A DNA stretch of 35,822 nucleotides, from NCBI GenBank assembly GCA_016786925.1, contig JAEUTU010000128.1, forward strand, positions 1 through 35,822, read 5' to 3'. This document shows positions 23,660 to 33,010 of the stretch, one piece after another (positions within the stretch are counted from its first letter, which is position 1; each line of letters opens with the position of its first letter). Origin of the DNA: Bacteroidia bacterium (GTDB lineage Bacteria > Bacteroidota > Bacteroidia > 2-12-FULL-35-15). The notes under the pieces are model-generated. The model was not told where the DNA came from and did not search any database. It worked only from the letters and a program-made list of their open reading frames with translations. Position numbers and translations under genes: made by a program.

Positions 23660-26242
23660 ATGATAAAAATTAAAACAATAATAATAAGCTATCTGATCGG
23701 TTCAAATTGTATCGCACAACAAATAGATAGTGTTCAAGGAATGAAATTGACGGATACGATTCGGCTACATCATTTGAACGAAATTGTTATTTCCGCATCT
23801 AGAATATCAGAAACCATACTTCGCTCACCAATTAGTATAGATCAACTAAAAGCAGCAGAAATAAATAACTTGCCTACTGCTAGTGCTTTTGAAGCAATAG
23901 AAAACATGAAAGGAGTTCATATACTGACACCGAGTTTAGGATTTAAAGTTATAAATACAAGAGGATTCGCAAATACAACAAATGTTAGATTTACACAATT
24001 GATCGATGAAATAGATAATCAAGCACCACACATTGGCGCTCCAATAGCAAATGCACTAGGCGCTGATGATCTTGATATAGATAAAATTGAGATCATCCCG
24101 GGAACAGCATCTGCATTATACGGTATGAATGCTATTAATGGACTTGTAAATATAAGAACAAAAGATCCATTCAGATTTCAAGGGTTAAGTATCCGGCAGC
24201 TATCAGGACTAAATCACTTGGGAAATAATGATGAAAAAGGACCTCAGTTTTTTAGTCAAACCAATTTACGTTACGCCCAATCTGTCAAGTCAAAATTTGC
24301 ATTCAAGATTAATCTTGCCTATACAAATGGCAATGATTGGGTAGCAGATAACAAGACTGACCTGGCATCCACTCTAAACTCCACAACCGGATTAACAGGT
24401 CAAAATAATCCAGCTTTTGATGAAGTAAATAGCTATGGAAATGAATCTCCCAACAGAAGAACACTTACCTTAAATGGGAAAAAATATGTTGTGGCTCGCA
24501 CAGGATATCGCGAAACAGAGATAGCAGATTATAACATACAAAATTACAAAGGAGATATCGGCCTGTTTTTTAAGCCCAAACATAACACTGAACTTTCTCT
24601 TACATATAAAGGAGCTCAGATCAACACCATCTATCAACGCTCGAATCGTTTTAGATTACAGAATTATACCCTTCAACAATACACACTAAATTATCATTCA
24701 CCCCTTTTTTTAGTACGCACTTATCTCACAAAAGAAAACACCGGTAGATCTTATAACTTGCGCTCTTTGGCAGAAAATATGGACAGAGCCTTTAAAACAG
24801 ATAATCAATGGTTCTCTGATTATACAACAGCATACAGTAATGCCATTTCAGCAGGTGAAAACAGCGCAGAAGCGCATCAATTAGCAAGAAATTATGCAGA
24901 TAATGGCAGGTATGAACCAGGAACGAGAATCTATGAACAAAAAAAAGAAGAACTGATCAATATCAATAATTGGGACATAGGCGCTGCATTACGTGTACAC
25001 TCATATCTATCGCACTCAGAAGGGTTATTCAAATGGGATAAATTATTTCCGGTTTTTTTTAATAAAATACAATCACAACTTTTAAGTGGATTCGATCATA
25101 GATCATACATTATTATTCCGGATGGAAATTATTTCATTAACCCGGTCGACTCAACTAAAAATATAGTATATAGTAAAACAGGAGGATTTATACAATTAAA
25201 TAAAGACGTATTAAAAAAACAAATTCGAATAAGTGCTACTATCCGTGGCGACAAAAGCGATTATTTTGACTGGAAATTCAATCCACGTATCGCAATTACC
25301 TACAGCCCTGAGGAGACGATCTGTTTCCGGACAGCCTACCAAAGTGGCTATAGATTTCCAAGCATCTTTGAAGGGTTTTCAAATGTAAATAGTGGTGGTG
25401 TAAAAAGAGTTGGAGGACTACCCATCATGTCAAATGGTGTTTTTGAAAATTCATACACCAAAATATCAATCGATGAGTTTCAGGCAGAGGTAAACAGCGA
25501 TATTAATACATTAGGATTAACTCAAGCGCAAGCTATTGAAAAGAATAAATCTATTCTTAAAAAAAACACATATACCTATTTACAACCGGAATTTGTACGC
25601 TCATTTGAATTTGGTTTTAGAGGGCTTATATTACACAATAACATATATATTGATGCTGACCTTTATTATAATTCTTATAACAATTTTATTGCGCAGGTAG
25701 AAACAAATATTCCAAAAACCAATAATTCTGATTCAATTCCAACTTATTTATATTCTAGATTGAAACAAGACCGCTATAGACTTTGGACTAATTCCAAGAG
25801 TAAGATTTACAATTATGGAGCAAACATAAGCTTAAAGTATAAATATAACGAACTGTATTCCTTAGTTGGAAACATTACGTATTCAAAACTAGATAGAACT
25901 GATAATAAAGATGGGCTCGAGGATGGATATAATACACCTGAATGGATGCTTAATGGAACGCTGATCGCTGAAAATATATGGAAAACCTTTGGTGCAAGCA
26001 TAAGTGCCCGCTATCAGTCTAAATTTGATTATGTTTCTTTTCTAGTAAATGGGAGTGTTCCTTCCTACTGGACACTAAATGCACAGATTAATTATTTCAT
26101 TCAAAAAACTGATATCACTATAAAATTAGGAGGGAACAACTTACTCAACAAACCTTATTATTCATTATTAGGGGGATCATCTGAGAAAGGTTTCTATTAT
26201 CTCTCATTTACAATGAATATAAAATCGAAAAATAGTAACTAA
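23660..26242 (+). CDS. TonB-dependent outer-membrane receptor, candidate molybdate/tungstate receptor
   Basis: 860 residues. An N-terminal signal peptide (IIISYLIGSNCIAQ, cleavage near residue 19) is followed by a plug domain, about 45-170: NEIVISASRISETILRSPIS, NTRGFANTTNVRF, IEIIPGTASALYGMNAING, and a beta barrel of ~22 strands to the end (FGFRGLI, LGGNNLLNKPYYSLLG, FYYLSFTMNI). No carboxypeptidase-like N-terminal extension and no SusD partner, so not a glycan receptor; the plug resembles siderophore/cobalamin-type receptors. Context (ModE-like gene and operator before it, TSUP permease 10 bases after it) suggests an oxyanion or metal-chelate substrate, molybdate or tungstate. Family call certain; substrate inferred. 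Confidence 0.88.
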   Translation: MIKIKTIIISYLIGSNCIAQQIDSVQGMKLTDTIRLHHLNEIVISASRISETILRSPISIDQLKAAEINNLPTASAFEAIENMKGVHILTPSLGFKVINTRGFANTTNVRFTQLIDEIDNQAPHIGAPIANALGADDLDIDKIEIIPGTASALYGMNAINGLVNIRTKDPFRFQGLSIRQLSGLNHLGNNDEKGPQFFSQTNLRYAQSVKSKFAFKINLAYTNGNDWVADNKTDLASTLNSTTGLTGQNNPAFDEVNSYGNESPNRRTLTLNGKKYVVARTGYRETEIADYNIQNYKGDIGLFFKPKHNTELSLTYKGAQINTIYQRSNRFRLQNYTLQQYTLNYHSPLFLVRTYLTKENTGRSYNLRSLAENMDRAFKTDNQWFSDYTTAYSNAISAGENSAEAHQLARNYADNGRYEPGTRIYEQKKEELININNWDIGAALRVHSYLSHSEGLFKWDKLFPVFFNKIQSQLLSGFDHRSYIIIPDGNYFINPVDSTKNIVYSKTGGFIQLNKDVLKKQIRISATIRGDKSDYFDWKFNPRIAITYSPEETICFRTAYQSGYRFPSIFEGFSNVNSGGVKRVGGLPIMSNGVFENSYTKISIDEFQAEVNSDINTLGLTQAQAIEKNKSILKKNTYTYLQPEFVRSFEFGFRGLILHNNIYIDADLYYNSYNNFIAQVETNIPKTNNSDSIPTYLYSRLKQDRYRLWTNSKSKIYNYGANISLKYKYNELYSLVGNITYSKLDRTDNKDGLEDGYNTPEWMLNGTLIAENIWKTFGASISARYQSKFDYVSFLVNGSVPSYWTLNAQINYFIQKTDITIKLGGNNLLNKPYYSLLGGSSEKGFYYLSFTMNIKSKNSN

Positions 26243-26252
26243 AACTAATATA

Positions 26253-26999
26253 ATGGCAATGGATAATATTATTATTCCTTTTTTTATTTTCTTTTTGATA
26301 TCAACACTCTATTCTTCTGTTGGTCATGCAGGAGCATCGGGATATTTGGCGGTAATGGCGTTATTATCCTTTTCACCCGAATCGATAAAGCCCACTTCAT
26401 TAATCTTAAATATTGCAGTTGCATTAATTGCATCAATAAAATTCATCAAAGAAGGCTATTTTGATAAAAAGATCTTTTATTCGTTTATCATAACATCTTT
26501 ACCAATGGCTTATATAGGAGGATACATATCGATAGACTCACAAAGTTTTAAAATATTTGCAGGCTATTTTCTTCTTTTATCAGCATTACTGCTATTTATC
26601 AAAACATATATTAAGCCGATAGCAAAAGAACCAGGCAAAATAAAAATTATATATGGCTTGGTTTTGGGTGCAGGCATAGGAATATTATCAGGACTAATTG
26701 GTGTAGGTGGGGGAATTTTTCTCTCTCCAATAATCATTATGGCCAACTGGACAGATGTTAAAAAAGCATCAGGAGTATCCGCATTATTTATTTTATGTAA
26801 TTCAATAGCGGCATTGATGGGACATTTGACATATTTTCAAAAAATAGATCCCAATATTATATATTGGCTTATTGCTGTTTGTATTGGAGGTATTCTAGGC
26901 TCTCATTTAGGTACAAATAAATTTAGCAACAAACTAGTAACTACATTATTGTTTATTGTTCTGATCAGCGCTGGTTTGAAATTTATTGTTAGCAATTAA
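26253..26999 (+). CDS. TSUP (TauE/SafE) family permease
   Basis: 248 residues with about 8 hydrophobic helices. Family features: SVGHAGASGYLAVMAL near residues 22-37, KPTSLILNIAV, and the second-half repeat GAGIGILSGLIGVGGGIFLSPIIIM, typical of TSUP. Members move sulfite, sulfoacetate or other sulfur compounds and related anions across the inner membrane in either direction. It directly follows the TonB receptor and is in the same operon, so an anion brought through the outer membrane may cross the inner membrane here. With the ModE-like control this points to molybdate/tungstate; sulfate or another sulfur oxyanion is the alternative. Confidence 0.87.
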   Translation: MAMDNIIIPFFIFFLISTLYSSVGHAGASGYLAVMALLSFSPESIKPTSLILNIAVALIASIKFIKEGYFDKKIFYSFIITSLPMAYIGGYISIDSQSFKIFAGYFLLLSALLLFIKTYIKPIAKEPGKIKIIYGLVLGAGIGILSGLIGVGGGIFLSPIIIMANWTDVKKASGVSALFILCNSIAALMGHLTYFQKIDPNIIYWLIAVCIGGILGSHLGTNKFSNKLVTTLLFIVLISAGLKFIVSN

Positions 27000-27021
27000 T
27001 AAGCAAACAACACAGTATTCT

Positions 27022-27064
27022 ATGACATGAGTCATAAAATACAAGAATAGTAATTTGGAAATTG
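27022..27064 (+). promoter_or_regulatory. FNR-like box before the 605-residue unknown gene
   Basis: Palindrome ATGACATGAGTCAT at 27022-27035, identical to the one at 8528. The -7 element is poor: GGAAATTG (27057-27064) is near the expected position, and TAATTTGG (27051-27058) is a better element but 22.5 bases from the centre. The gene starts at 27078. Confidence 0.55.
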
Positions 27065-27077
27065 CAAGAAAAAACAA

Positions 27078-28895
27078 ATGCAATACCAATCGGCACATAC
27101 ATTTCACATCCCTGTCATGGGGCTAGCATATACCATTGATACTCCTTTAAAAATCGGGAAATATGGAATTTCAAGTGTCATATCTATAATAGAAGATGAA
27201 TTGATAGAAAAAATGCGCGCTTTCCATTCTATAAAAGAAGGATTAAATTATGTACCGATTAATAAGAGTGATGTAGACCACAGAGCAAAACGAATAACAG
27301 CCTATCTTAATTTGATAAATCAAATTCTGTCAAAGCAAGTAAAACAACTAAGGCAAGAAGCATTTTCCGAAGGAACTGAAATAGTAAAATATTTTGAACT
27401 GTTACCTGATAATTCAATACTAAAAAAGCAATATCAAATTATGAAAGAGCTTTACGGTGAAAAGAAAACAGAACTTCAAAATAAGCTGAGAAACTATATA
27501 CAACCTGGTGCAATAGATGTAAATATTATGACTAAATGTGACCGGACAAATTACGACAATGAAGGCAGACAATTGCCGAGTGAATACAACGATGCAATAG
27601 CTGCACTAAGAGGGTTTGCCTTGAGTGAAATTGAATCTTCTGTTGTTTTTTCAGCTGGACTAAATCCTAGGCTATATAGCTATTGTGAAAATTTCAAAGA
27701 CTTTTTTCCAGATGAAAATGGACACTTAAAAAAGAAGATCATACTAAAAGTGAGCGACTATAGATCTGCATTAATACAAGGAAAAATTCTAGCAAAAAAA
27801 GGGCTGTGGGTATCAGAATTTAGAGTTGAATCAGGATTAAACTGTGGAGGGCATGCATTTGCTACTGAAGGCTTACTTCTGGGACCAATATTACAAGAAT
27901 TTAAAAACAAAAAAGATGAACTATTATATGAACTGTGGGAATGTTGCAAAAAGCAATTTCTTGAAAAGGAAATAGACTTTTCTAAATTTAATCCTACGCT
28001 AAAACTCTCTGCACAAGGAGGAATCGGAACATATGAAGAAGATGTTTTTTTACAAAAGCACTTCTGTTTGGATGCTACCGGATGGGGAAGTCCGTTTTTA
28101 TTAGTTCCCGATGTAACTAATGTAGATGAAGATACGTTGAATAGACTGAGCAGGGCTAAGCAAAGTGATTATTATTTAAGCCATGCTTCTCCTTTAGGAA
28201 TCCCGTTTAATAATTTCAGGGCTAGCACAGCCGAAGAACAACGAAAAGATAGAATAAAAAATAAACGCCCTGGTAGCCCGTGCTACAAAAAATATCTAGC
28301 ATTTAACACAGAATATGAAGAGCAAGGACTTTGCACTGCATCAAGAAAATATCAGCATATAAAAATTGAAGAATTAAATAAGAAAGAACTCAGCGCTAGA
28401 CAATATGAAATTGAATATGAAAAAATAATTGAAAAAGATTGTTTATGCGAAGGGCTCGGTTCATCTGCATTATTAAAAAACAATATTGAATTATCACACA
28501 AGTTAAATGCCGTAGCCATTTGCCCTGGGCCAAATTTAGCTTATTTCTCAAACATTTTTAGCTTAGAAGACATGATTGGACATATTTACGGCAGAAAGAA
28601 TCTCTTGAATGCGATAAATAGGCCAAATATTTTTATCAATGAATTAAAATTATATGTTGAATATTTAAAAAAGGAATTGGAGAGAAGTATAGGAGAGATG
28701 AGTGAAAAGAAAATAAAATATTATAGTTCATTTAAATCAAATCTTCTGGAAGGAGTAAATTATTACAAAAATTTAGCAAAAGAAGCTAGCCCTGATTTTC
28801 AATCTATTTTCAAGGACATTAAGACGGAACTAAAATATTTTGAAAATGAGATCAATAAGATTATAATGTCTGTAGAATTTAAAGACAATATTTAG
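27078..28895 (+). CDS. Unknown 605-residue protein, possible nitronate-monooxygenase-like flavoprotein with a Cys-rich C-terminal half
   Basis: No family recognised with certainty. Features suggesting a TIM-barrel flavoprotein: a start like HIPVMGLAYTIDTPLKIGKY, a central ESGLNCGGHAFATEG recalling the G-x-E-x-GGH active-site stretch of nitronate monooxygenases, and LSAQGGIGTYEED, a phosphate-binding-like GG-I-G loop. The second half has cysteines in conserved-looking contexts: PGSPCYKKYLAF, QGLCTASRKY, KDCLCEGLGSSAL and AICPGPNLAYFS, possible Fe-S or redox ligands. The C-terminal 80 residues are helical. No signal peptide, so cytoplasmic. It has its own FNR-like box and stands alone between the TSUP gene and a secreted protein. 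A redox enzyme of anaerobic metabolism is the inference. Confidence 0.5.
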   Translation: MQYQSAHTFHIPVMGLAYTIDTPLKIGKYGISSVISIIEDELIEKMRAFHSIKEGLNYVPINKSDVDHRAKRITAYLNLINQILSKQVKQLRQEAFSEGTEIVKYFELLPDNSILKKQYQIMKELYGEKKTELQNKLRNYIQPGAIDVNIMTKCDRTNYDNEGRQLPSEYNDAIAALRGFALSEIESSVVFSAGLNPRLYSYCENFKDFFPDENGHLKKKIILKVSDYRSALIQGKILAKKGLWVSEFRVESGLNCGGHAFATEGLLLGPILQEFKNKKDELLYELWECCKKQFLEKEIDFSKFNPTLKLSAQGGIGTYEEDVFLQKHFCLDATGWGSPFLLVPDVTNVDEDTLNRLSRAKQSDYYLSHASPLGIPFNNFRASTAEEQRKDRIKNKRPGSPCYKKYLAFNTEYEEQGLCTASRKYQHIKIEELNKKELSARQYEIEYEKIIEKDCLCEGLGSSALLKNNIELSHKLNAVAICPGPNLAYFSNIFSLEDMIGHIYGRKNLLNAINRPNIFINELKLYVEYLKKELERSIGEMSEKKIKYYSSFKSNLLEGVNYYKNLAKEASPDFQSIFKDIKTELKYFENEINKIIMSVEFKDNI

Positions 28896-28947
28896 CACCG
28901 ACAAAGAGGAGAAAATAAAATTGATCATTGAATAAATAATCAATACA

Positions 28948-30150
28948 ATGAAAAAACATCTACTCGCAATATGTTCCATTATACTTCTAATTATAAAAGG
29001 AACAAGTCAAAATATAAGTTCAGTAACAGATGGAGATTGGACAAACCCCTCTATATGGAGCTGCAACTGCATTCCATCAAATGGAAACAACATTACAATC
29101 AACAACAACATTCTATTAAGCGCTAACTACAGCTATTCAAGTGGATCAATTACAATCACTTCTTCAGGAATATTGACAGATGGAAATACCGGCAAAAAAT
29201 TAACTGTAGCAGGAGGAACATTAAATAATAATGGAACCATTGATGTGAATAGAATAATCACACAAAGTGGAAGTGTAAATAATTATGGAACAATTAAAGC
29301 AGAATTTTATCAAAACTCAATAAATTTTTTTAATACTGGCATATTCACTCATTTAGATACCTTAATAAATAATGCTCTCATTACAAACAATGGCCAATTT
29401 ATTAACATTGGAGTTCTATGCAATGGCGGAATTTTCACAAATAACATGAATGTAACGACACAGCTTTTAAATAATAATGGATATTTCAATAATAACAAAC
29501 AATTGAAAACTGATTTGCTTTCTAATACAGGAACATTTACAAACAGAGATTCTACAATCAGCAATAATAGTATTATTAATCAAGGCTATCTAAATAATGA
29601 ATCGGAGGGGAACATTGAGGTGAATACTATCCTTTTGAACAAAGGATCAATTTCAAATAATGCCAAAATAAAAAATGAAGGGCAAATTAAAGTTCGAGAA
29701 AATATTACAAATTACGATACTCTGGGAGGCGATGCCGGATATTATGAGATCAATGACACCACAATAAATTACGGACACTTAACAGGGAGTTTTACTCTAT
29801 GCGATCTAACACCTCCCAATACAGCTCCTTATATCGACCAAAACTCAGGGACGATTGAAAATAGCATTAACTGGTGTATTATGACTAACAGTACATCGTT
29901 CAAAGATCAACGACTACCATACACCGTTTCTCCAAATCCTACAAATGGTAAGATCACTCTAAATCACGATGCCAATCCGTACACTGTCATAAAAATTTAT
30001 AACACAAATGGTGCAATGATCGAACAGAAGCAAAATTCATCTGAAATAGATTTAGGGAATCAAAATGATGGTCTATATCTTTTTGTAATAGAAATCAACC
30101 ACAAACAAGTGCAAATCATAAAAGTTATTCTAAACAAAAAAGCATCTTAA
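28948..30150 (+). CDS. Secreted protein with type IX secretion C-terminal sorting domain
   Basis: 400 residues. Signal peptide MKKHLLAICSIILLIIKGTSQ; the mature part starts with SVTDGDWTNPSIWSCNCIPS and NNITINNNILLS, a module common in Bacteroidota surface proteins. About 220 residues of Asn/Thr-rich, beta-solenoid-like sequence follow, with recurring NNGTI / NNGYFNNN units. The last ~75 residues form a T9SS type A sorting domain: TVSPNPTNGKITL, VIKIYNTNGAMIEQ, LGNQNDGLYLFVIE. It would pass the outer membrane by the type IX system and be anchored or released. No enzymatic motif. Its TAA lies in the TTAA shared with the convergent Rrf2 gene's stop. No FNR-like box is visible before it. Confidence 0.85.
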   Translation: MKKHLLAICSIILLIIKGTSQNISSVTDGDWTNPSIWSCNCIPSNGNNITINNNILLSANYSYSSGSITITSSGILTDGNTGKKLTVAGGTLNNNGTIDVNRIITQSGSVNNYGTIKAEFYQNSINFFNTGIFTHLDTLINNALITNNGQFINIGVLCNGGIFTNNMNVTTQLLNNNGYFNNNKQLKTDLLSNTGTFTNRDSTISNNSIINQGYLNNESEGNIEVNTILLNKGSISNNAKIKNEGQIKVRENITNYDTLGGDAGYYEINDTTINYGHLTGSFTLCDLTPPNTAPYIDQNSGTIENSINWCIMTNSTSFKDQRLPYTVSPNPTNGKITLNHDANPYTVIKIYNTNGAMIEQKQNSSEIDLGNQNDGLYLFVIEINHKQVQIIKVILNKKAS

Positions 30151-30578
30151 TTAACCAAAAAAGCAAGCCCTTCTTTTACATCGCTTGACATTTCAATAAT
30201 TGTTGTATTTTTCATCAGCTTTAGCATTTCTATTCTATGTTTATGAAACGCTTTATGAAAGGCGCAAGGCTTTGAATGTGAGCATTTTTCAAGCCCCATA
30301 CTACATTTATGAAACTCATCCAATCCATCAATAAGCTCAACAATAGCAAGAATAGGTTTCTTTTGAATGACTGAATCAATATAAAAACCACCCGAATTTC
30401 CCCTTGAAGAATAAACCAAGTTATTTCTTGCTAACTTCTGAAGAATTTTATTTAAAAACTGTTTGGGAATATTTAATTCTGTTGCAATAATTCTAATATC
30501 AACCTTAACGTGTTCATTCGAGTGAATGGACAAGTATAAAACGGCCCTAATTGCATATTCGCATGATTTAGATAGCAT
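30147..30578 (-). CDS. Rrf2-family regulator with three cysteines (NsrR-like)
   Basis: 143 residues. N-terminal winged helix (SKSCEYAIRAVLYLSIHS, VDIRIIATELNIPKQFLNKI, SSRGNSGGFYI with the wing), then Cys92, Cys99 and Cys105 in KCSMGLEKCSHSKPC, the cluster region of IscR/NsrR proteins; the positions nearly match Streptomyces NsrR (93, 99, 105 as I recall). NsrR holds a [4Fe-4S] or [2Fe-2S] that reacts with NO and then leaves DNA. As the last gene of the ric operon (1 base after the MIP18-type gene) it is a plausible NO sensor controlling that operon. An Fe-S-biogenesis (IscR-like) role is the alternative. Confidence 0.85.
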   Translation of the reverse strand: MLSKSCEYAIRAVLYLSIHSNEHVKVDIRIIATELNIPKQFLNKILQKLARNNLVYSSRGNSGGFYIDSVIQKKPILAIVELIDGLDEFHKCSMGLEKCSHSKPCAFHKAFHKHRIEMLKLMKNTTIIEMSSDVKEGLAFLVN

Positions 30579-30579
30579 T

Positions 30580-30903
30580 TCAATTCAAGTTAAGTGCCTT
30601 TTTACCGGCAGGTGTTATAAAACCAGAGTGCCACTTGGGCTCCCAAATCAAATTCACTTGGCTATCACAAAATGTAAATTTTTCTTTAAGAACAGCCTTA
30701 ATGTCATCAAGTATAACATCTCCCATTGGACAACCCTCACTGGATAAAGTTAGATTAATAACAATGCCTTTTTCAAACGAATAATGAATATCGTATACCA
30801 AACCTAAATCAATGATATTTATACCCAACTCAGGATCAATTACATCTTTTAATGAATGGTAGATGTCTATTTCTATCTTATTTGCTTCTGAGAACAATTC
30901 CAT
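30580..30903 (-). CDS. MIP18/DUF59-family metal-sulfur cluster assembly protein
   Basis: 107 residues. Signature DPELGINIIDLGLVYDI at about 23-39, then INLTLSSEGCPMGDVILDDI with the conserved Cys of the family, and a WEPKWHSGFITPAGK end as in PaaD/SufT-like proteins. Members assist Fe-S cluster assembly or insertion. Placed between the membrane protein (gap 4 bases) and the NsrR-like gene in the NO-damage operon, it probably helps rebuild clusters broken by NO together with Ric. Confidence 0.88.
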   Translation of the reverse strand: MELFSEANKIEIDIYHSLKDVIDPELGINIIDLGLVYDIHYSFEKGIVINLTLSSEGCPMGDVILDDIKAVLKEKFTFCDSQVNLIWEPKWHSGFITPAGKKALNLN

Positions 30904-30907
30904 AACA

Positions 30908-32164
30908 CTAGGATTTATATAATACGATTTTCATGACATTAATAAAAAAGAGTAATGCTGTAATAACAAATAATATGGCCCCACAATATAGAAGTTGAAT
31001 GTTTTGAGCTAAAATACCCAATAAAAAAACTAGAAAACCTATAAAGAAAACCGGCAATTGAAATTGAAGCAGTTTTTCAGAATATAAATCTTTTGGCAAA
31101 ATTTTTCTATTTTTAGTATCCTTGAATTTAGCAATCCAAACTATAAATGGAAAAGTTTTAAAAGTTTGACCAAATATGAGGATCGAAATAAATCCCATAA
31201 AAAAAAGAAGGCCGGTAGAAACTATAAAACGAAACGTATATTCTATTGAACCTAAAGCATAGGTTGAAATATAAAAAAACACTAATAGTAGAATGAAAAT
31301 AAAAGCAAGCATACTTTTCCTCATAGGTATATCCAAAACCCTCCTCACCCGGCTTTTATATGCGGAGTAAATAAAATAGAGGTAAGTTAAAATCCCGGTA
31401 AATATCAAGAGAGCATAAAAAAATATCCTGTCAATACTACCAAATACAAAACCGTCCGACAATATTAGTACCAGACCGAGATTAATAGCATAAAAAGAGT
31501 ATACTAATGAGGAATTGCTGATAGGTGTAGACAATAAAAACATTGGAATCAGCTTTGAACTGACGCCTATAATAAGTAATAGAAAAAATCCAAAAGCTCC
31601 AACATGAGCATGGAGTGTCAAATAATGCAAATGTTCTCTGGAAAGAAAAACATACTCAAAATTAAAAACCATCAAAACGCCCACAATACAAGTAACTAAC
31701 AACCATAAGATAGCAGAAACTACAAATTCATATTCTATCGTCTTTTTTTTCGGAGCAGATGTCATAAATACATTTATCGAAAAAAGAAAAACTCCAATTA
31801 ATAAAATGGGTGCAGCTATCTGCATTAAAACACCAACGTTAAAAGACCAAAAACAAAAAGATAAAAGAAAAACACCCAATAAAATAAAAACAAATGCAAC
31901 AAAACCCAGTTTAATGTTATATAATTTACTATTAACTATTACCGGCAAAAGTTGGTAAAGCGCTCCAAAAATCATGATTCCTCCCCACCCCAAAGCCAAA
32001 ATGTGAGTTATACTTAAAAGTCGTGGATTAAAATAATGTCCGAGAAAACTTTCCACTGAACATAAGATAAGAATTGATGCAATAAAAAAATTGATCGTAG
32101 CAGTAATATAATGCAAAGAAATAAGCCGGAATGACAAACGGCTACTCAGATCCAGATTTATCAT
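30908..32164 (-). CDS. Polytopic membrane protein related to heme-copper oxidase subunit I / NnrS-type NO-response proteins
   Basis: 418 residues, about 12 hydrophobic helices and little else. Two His-bearing segments stand out: SITHILALGWGGIMIFGALY (about residues 52-71) and HLHYLTLHAHVGAFGFFLLL, the second with H-x-H, resembling heme-ligand helices of heme-copper oxidase subunit I and the His-rich helices of NnrS. It has no full catalytic set (no HH pair of helix VII), so it is unlikely to be an oxidase. NnrS-like proteins bind heme and protect against NO. Its start overlaps the preceding DUF1858-DUF2249 gene by 23 bases. Exact family uncertain. Confidence 0.65.
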   Translation of the reverse strand: MINLDLSSRLSFRLISLHYITATINFFIASILILCSVESFLGHYFNPRLLSITHILALGWGGIMIFGALYQLLPVIVNSKLYNIKLGFVAFVFILLGVFLLSFCFWSFNVGVLMQIAAPILLIGVFLFSINVFMTSAPKKKTIEYEFVVSAILWLLVTCIVGVLMVFNFEYVFLSREHLHYLTLHAHVGAFGFFLLLIIGVSSKLIPMFLLSTPISNSSLVYSFYAINLGLVLILSDGFVFGSIDRIFFYALLIFTGILTYLYFIYSAYKSRVRRVLDIPMRKSMLAFIFILLLVFFYISTYALGSIEYTFRFIVSTGLLFFMGFISILIFGQTFKTFPFIVWIAKFKDTKNRKILPKDLYSEKLLQFQLPVFFIGFLVFLLGILAQNIQLLYCGAILFVITALLFFINVMKIVLYKS

Positions 32165-32981
32165 TCCGCTTGTAAATTAAAAGTTTTACATTATTCTCAT
32201 CATATTGTTTTATGTCCCAATCAAACTCCCTTTCTTGTAGTTCAGGAAAAAGAAATTGGGGAACTTTTCTATGATGAACTAAAAGTGCTTGGGAGTGACC
32301 TAGTATTTCCAACTTACTTAAAATCGTTAACATTGGAGCAGGCATTTCTAACTCTCGCACATCAATACATTCAATTCGACCTTCAAACTCTTGAACCAAT
32401 TTTTCAAAAGACGAATTTTCGGAACGATCCAAAACAGAAATATCGCTTAATTTAGATTTATTAGAAATATTTCTAAAATATGTAACAAATAAATTTTCCG
32501 ATTCCTTTATAGTATAATAAGCATATCCTTTTCTTGTAAGTATATTAATCAAAGGGATAGGTTCGAATGAATTTAGTAATTTCAATGTTCTGTGTGAAGG
32601 CAATTCTTTAAGTGTATTAATAATCACATTGAAGGGATCTTCACCCGAAGAGATCATCTTTCTTACATCTAATTCAAATATATTATTCATGTCTATTTCG
32701 TTTAAAATGGTTGAATTTGAAATTAAAGGGGGAGTCTCGTCCTGATGAGAGTATTCTCCTTCCACAAGAAACCCTATATCAGTTAACACTTCAAATATTC
32801 TCTGTACAGAAACACCACCAATTTTCGCAGCATCTGAAATTGTAACACGACTTGCTAGTATCTTTCGAAGAATAGGGTTCTTCAATTTCAAAAAATGAGA
32901 ATTAATCGAAGCTATTGCATCTATTGATAACGCATTTTCTTTTATGATTTCCGAAATTTTAGTTGTTGATTTAATTTTCAT
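32142..32981 (-). CDS. DUF1858-DUF2249 domain protein of the NO-damage operon
   Basis: 279 residues from the ATG at 32981 (MKIKSTTKISEII); a TTG at 32996 would add five residues. Residues 1-~65 are a DUF1858-type helical domain (SIDAIASINSHFLKLKNP, ILASRVTISDAAKIGGVSV). Two DUF2249-type domains follow: ELDVRKMISSGEDPFNVIIN with SHRTLKLLNSFEPIPL and a Gly-Tyr, and IDVRELEMPAPMLTILSKLE with QALLVHHRKVPQFLFPEL. DUF2249 domains are TusA-like and accompany Ric and hybrid-cluster proteins in many bacteria. The gene lies between ric (29 bases) and the membrane protein. Biochemical role unknown; a sulfur or Fe-S repair function is inferred. Confidence 0.8.
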   Translation of the reverse strand: MKIKSTTKISEIIKENALSIDAIASINSHFLKLKNPILRKILASRVTISDAAKIGGVSVQRIFEVLTDIGFLVEGEYSHQDETPPLISNSTILNEIDMNNIFELDVRKMISSGEDPFNVIINTLKELPSHRTLKLLNSFEPIPLINILTRKGYAYYTIKESENLFVTYFRNISNKSKLSDISVLDRSENSSFEKLVQEFEGRIECIDVRELEMPAPMLTILSKLEILGHSQALLVHHRKVPQFLFPELQEREFDWDIKQYDENNVKLLIYKRNDKSGSE

Positions 32982-33010
32982 GCCATAATTCTTCAAAAGT
33001 AGACGGCCAT

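Noticed and set aside
29200..29700. Repeated NNG-type coding units as a DNA repeat or CRISPR-like array
   Set aside because: The repeats are degenerate at DNA level and in frame within a secreted solenoid-like protein; no array of identical repeats with spacers was seen anywhere in the window.
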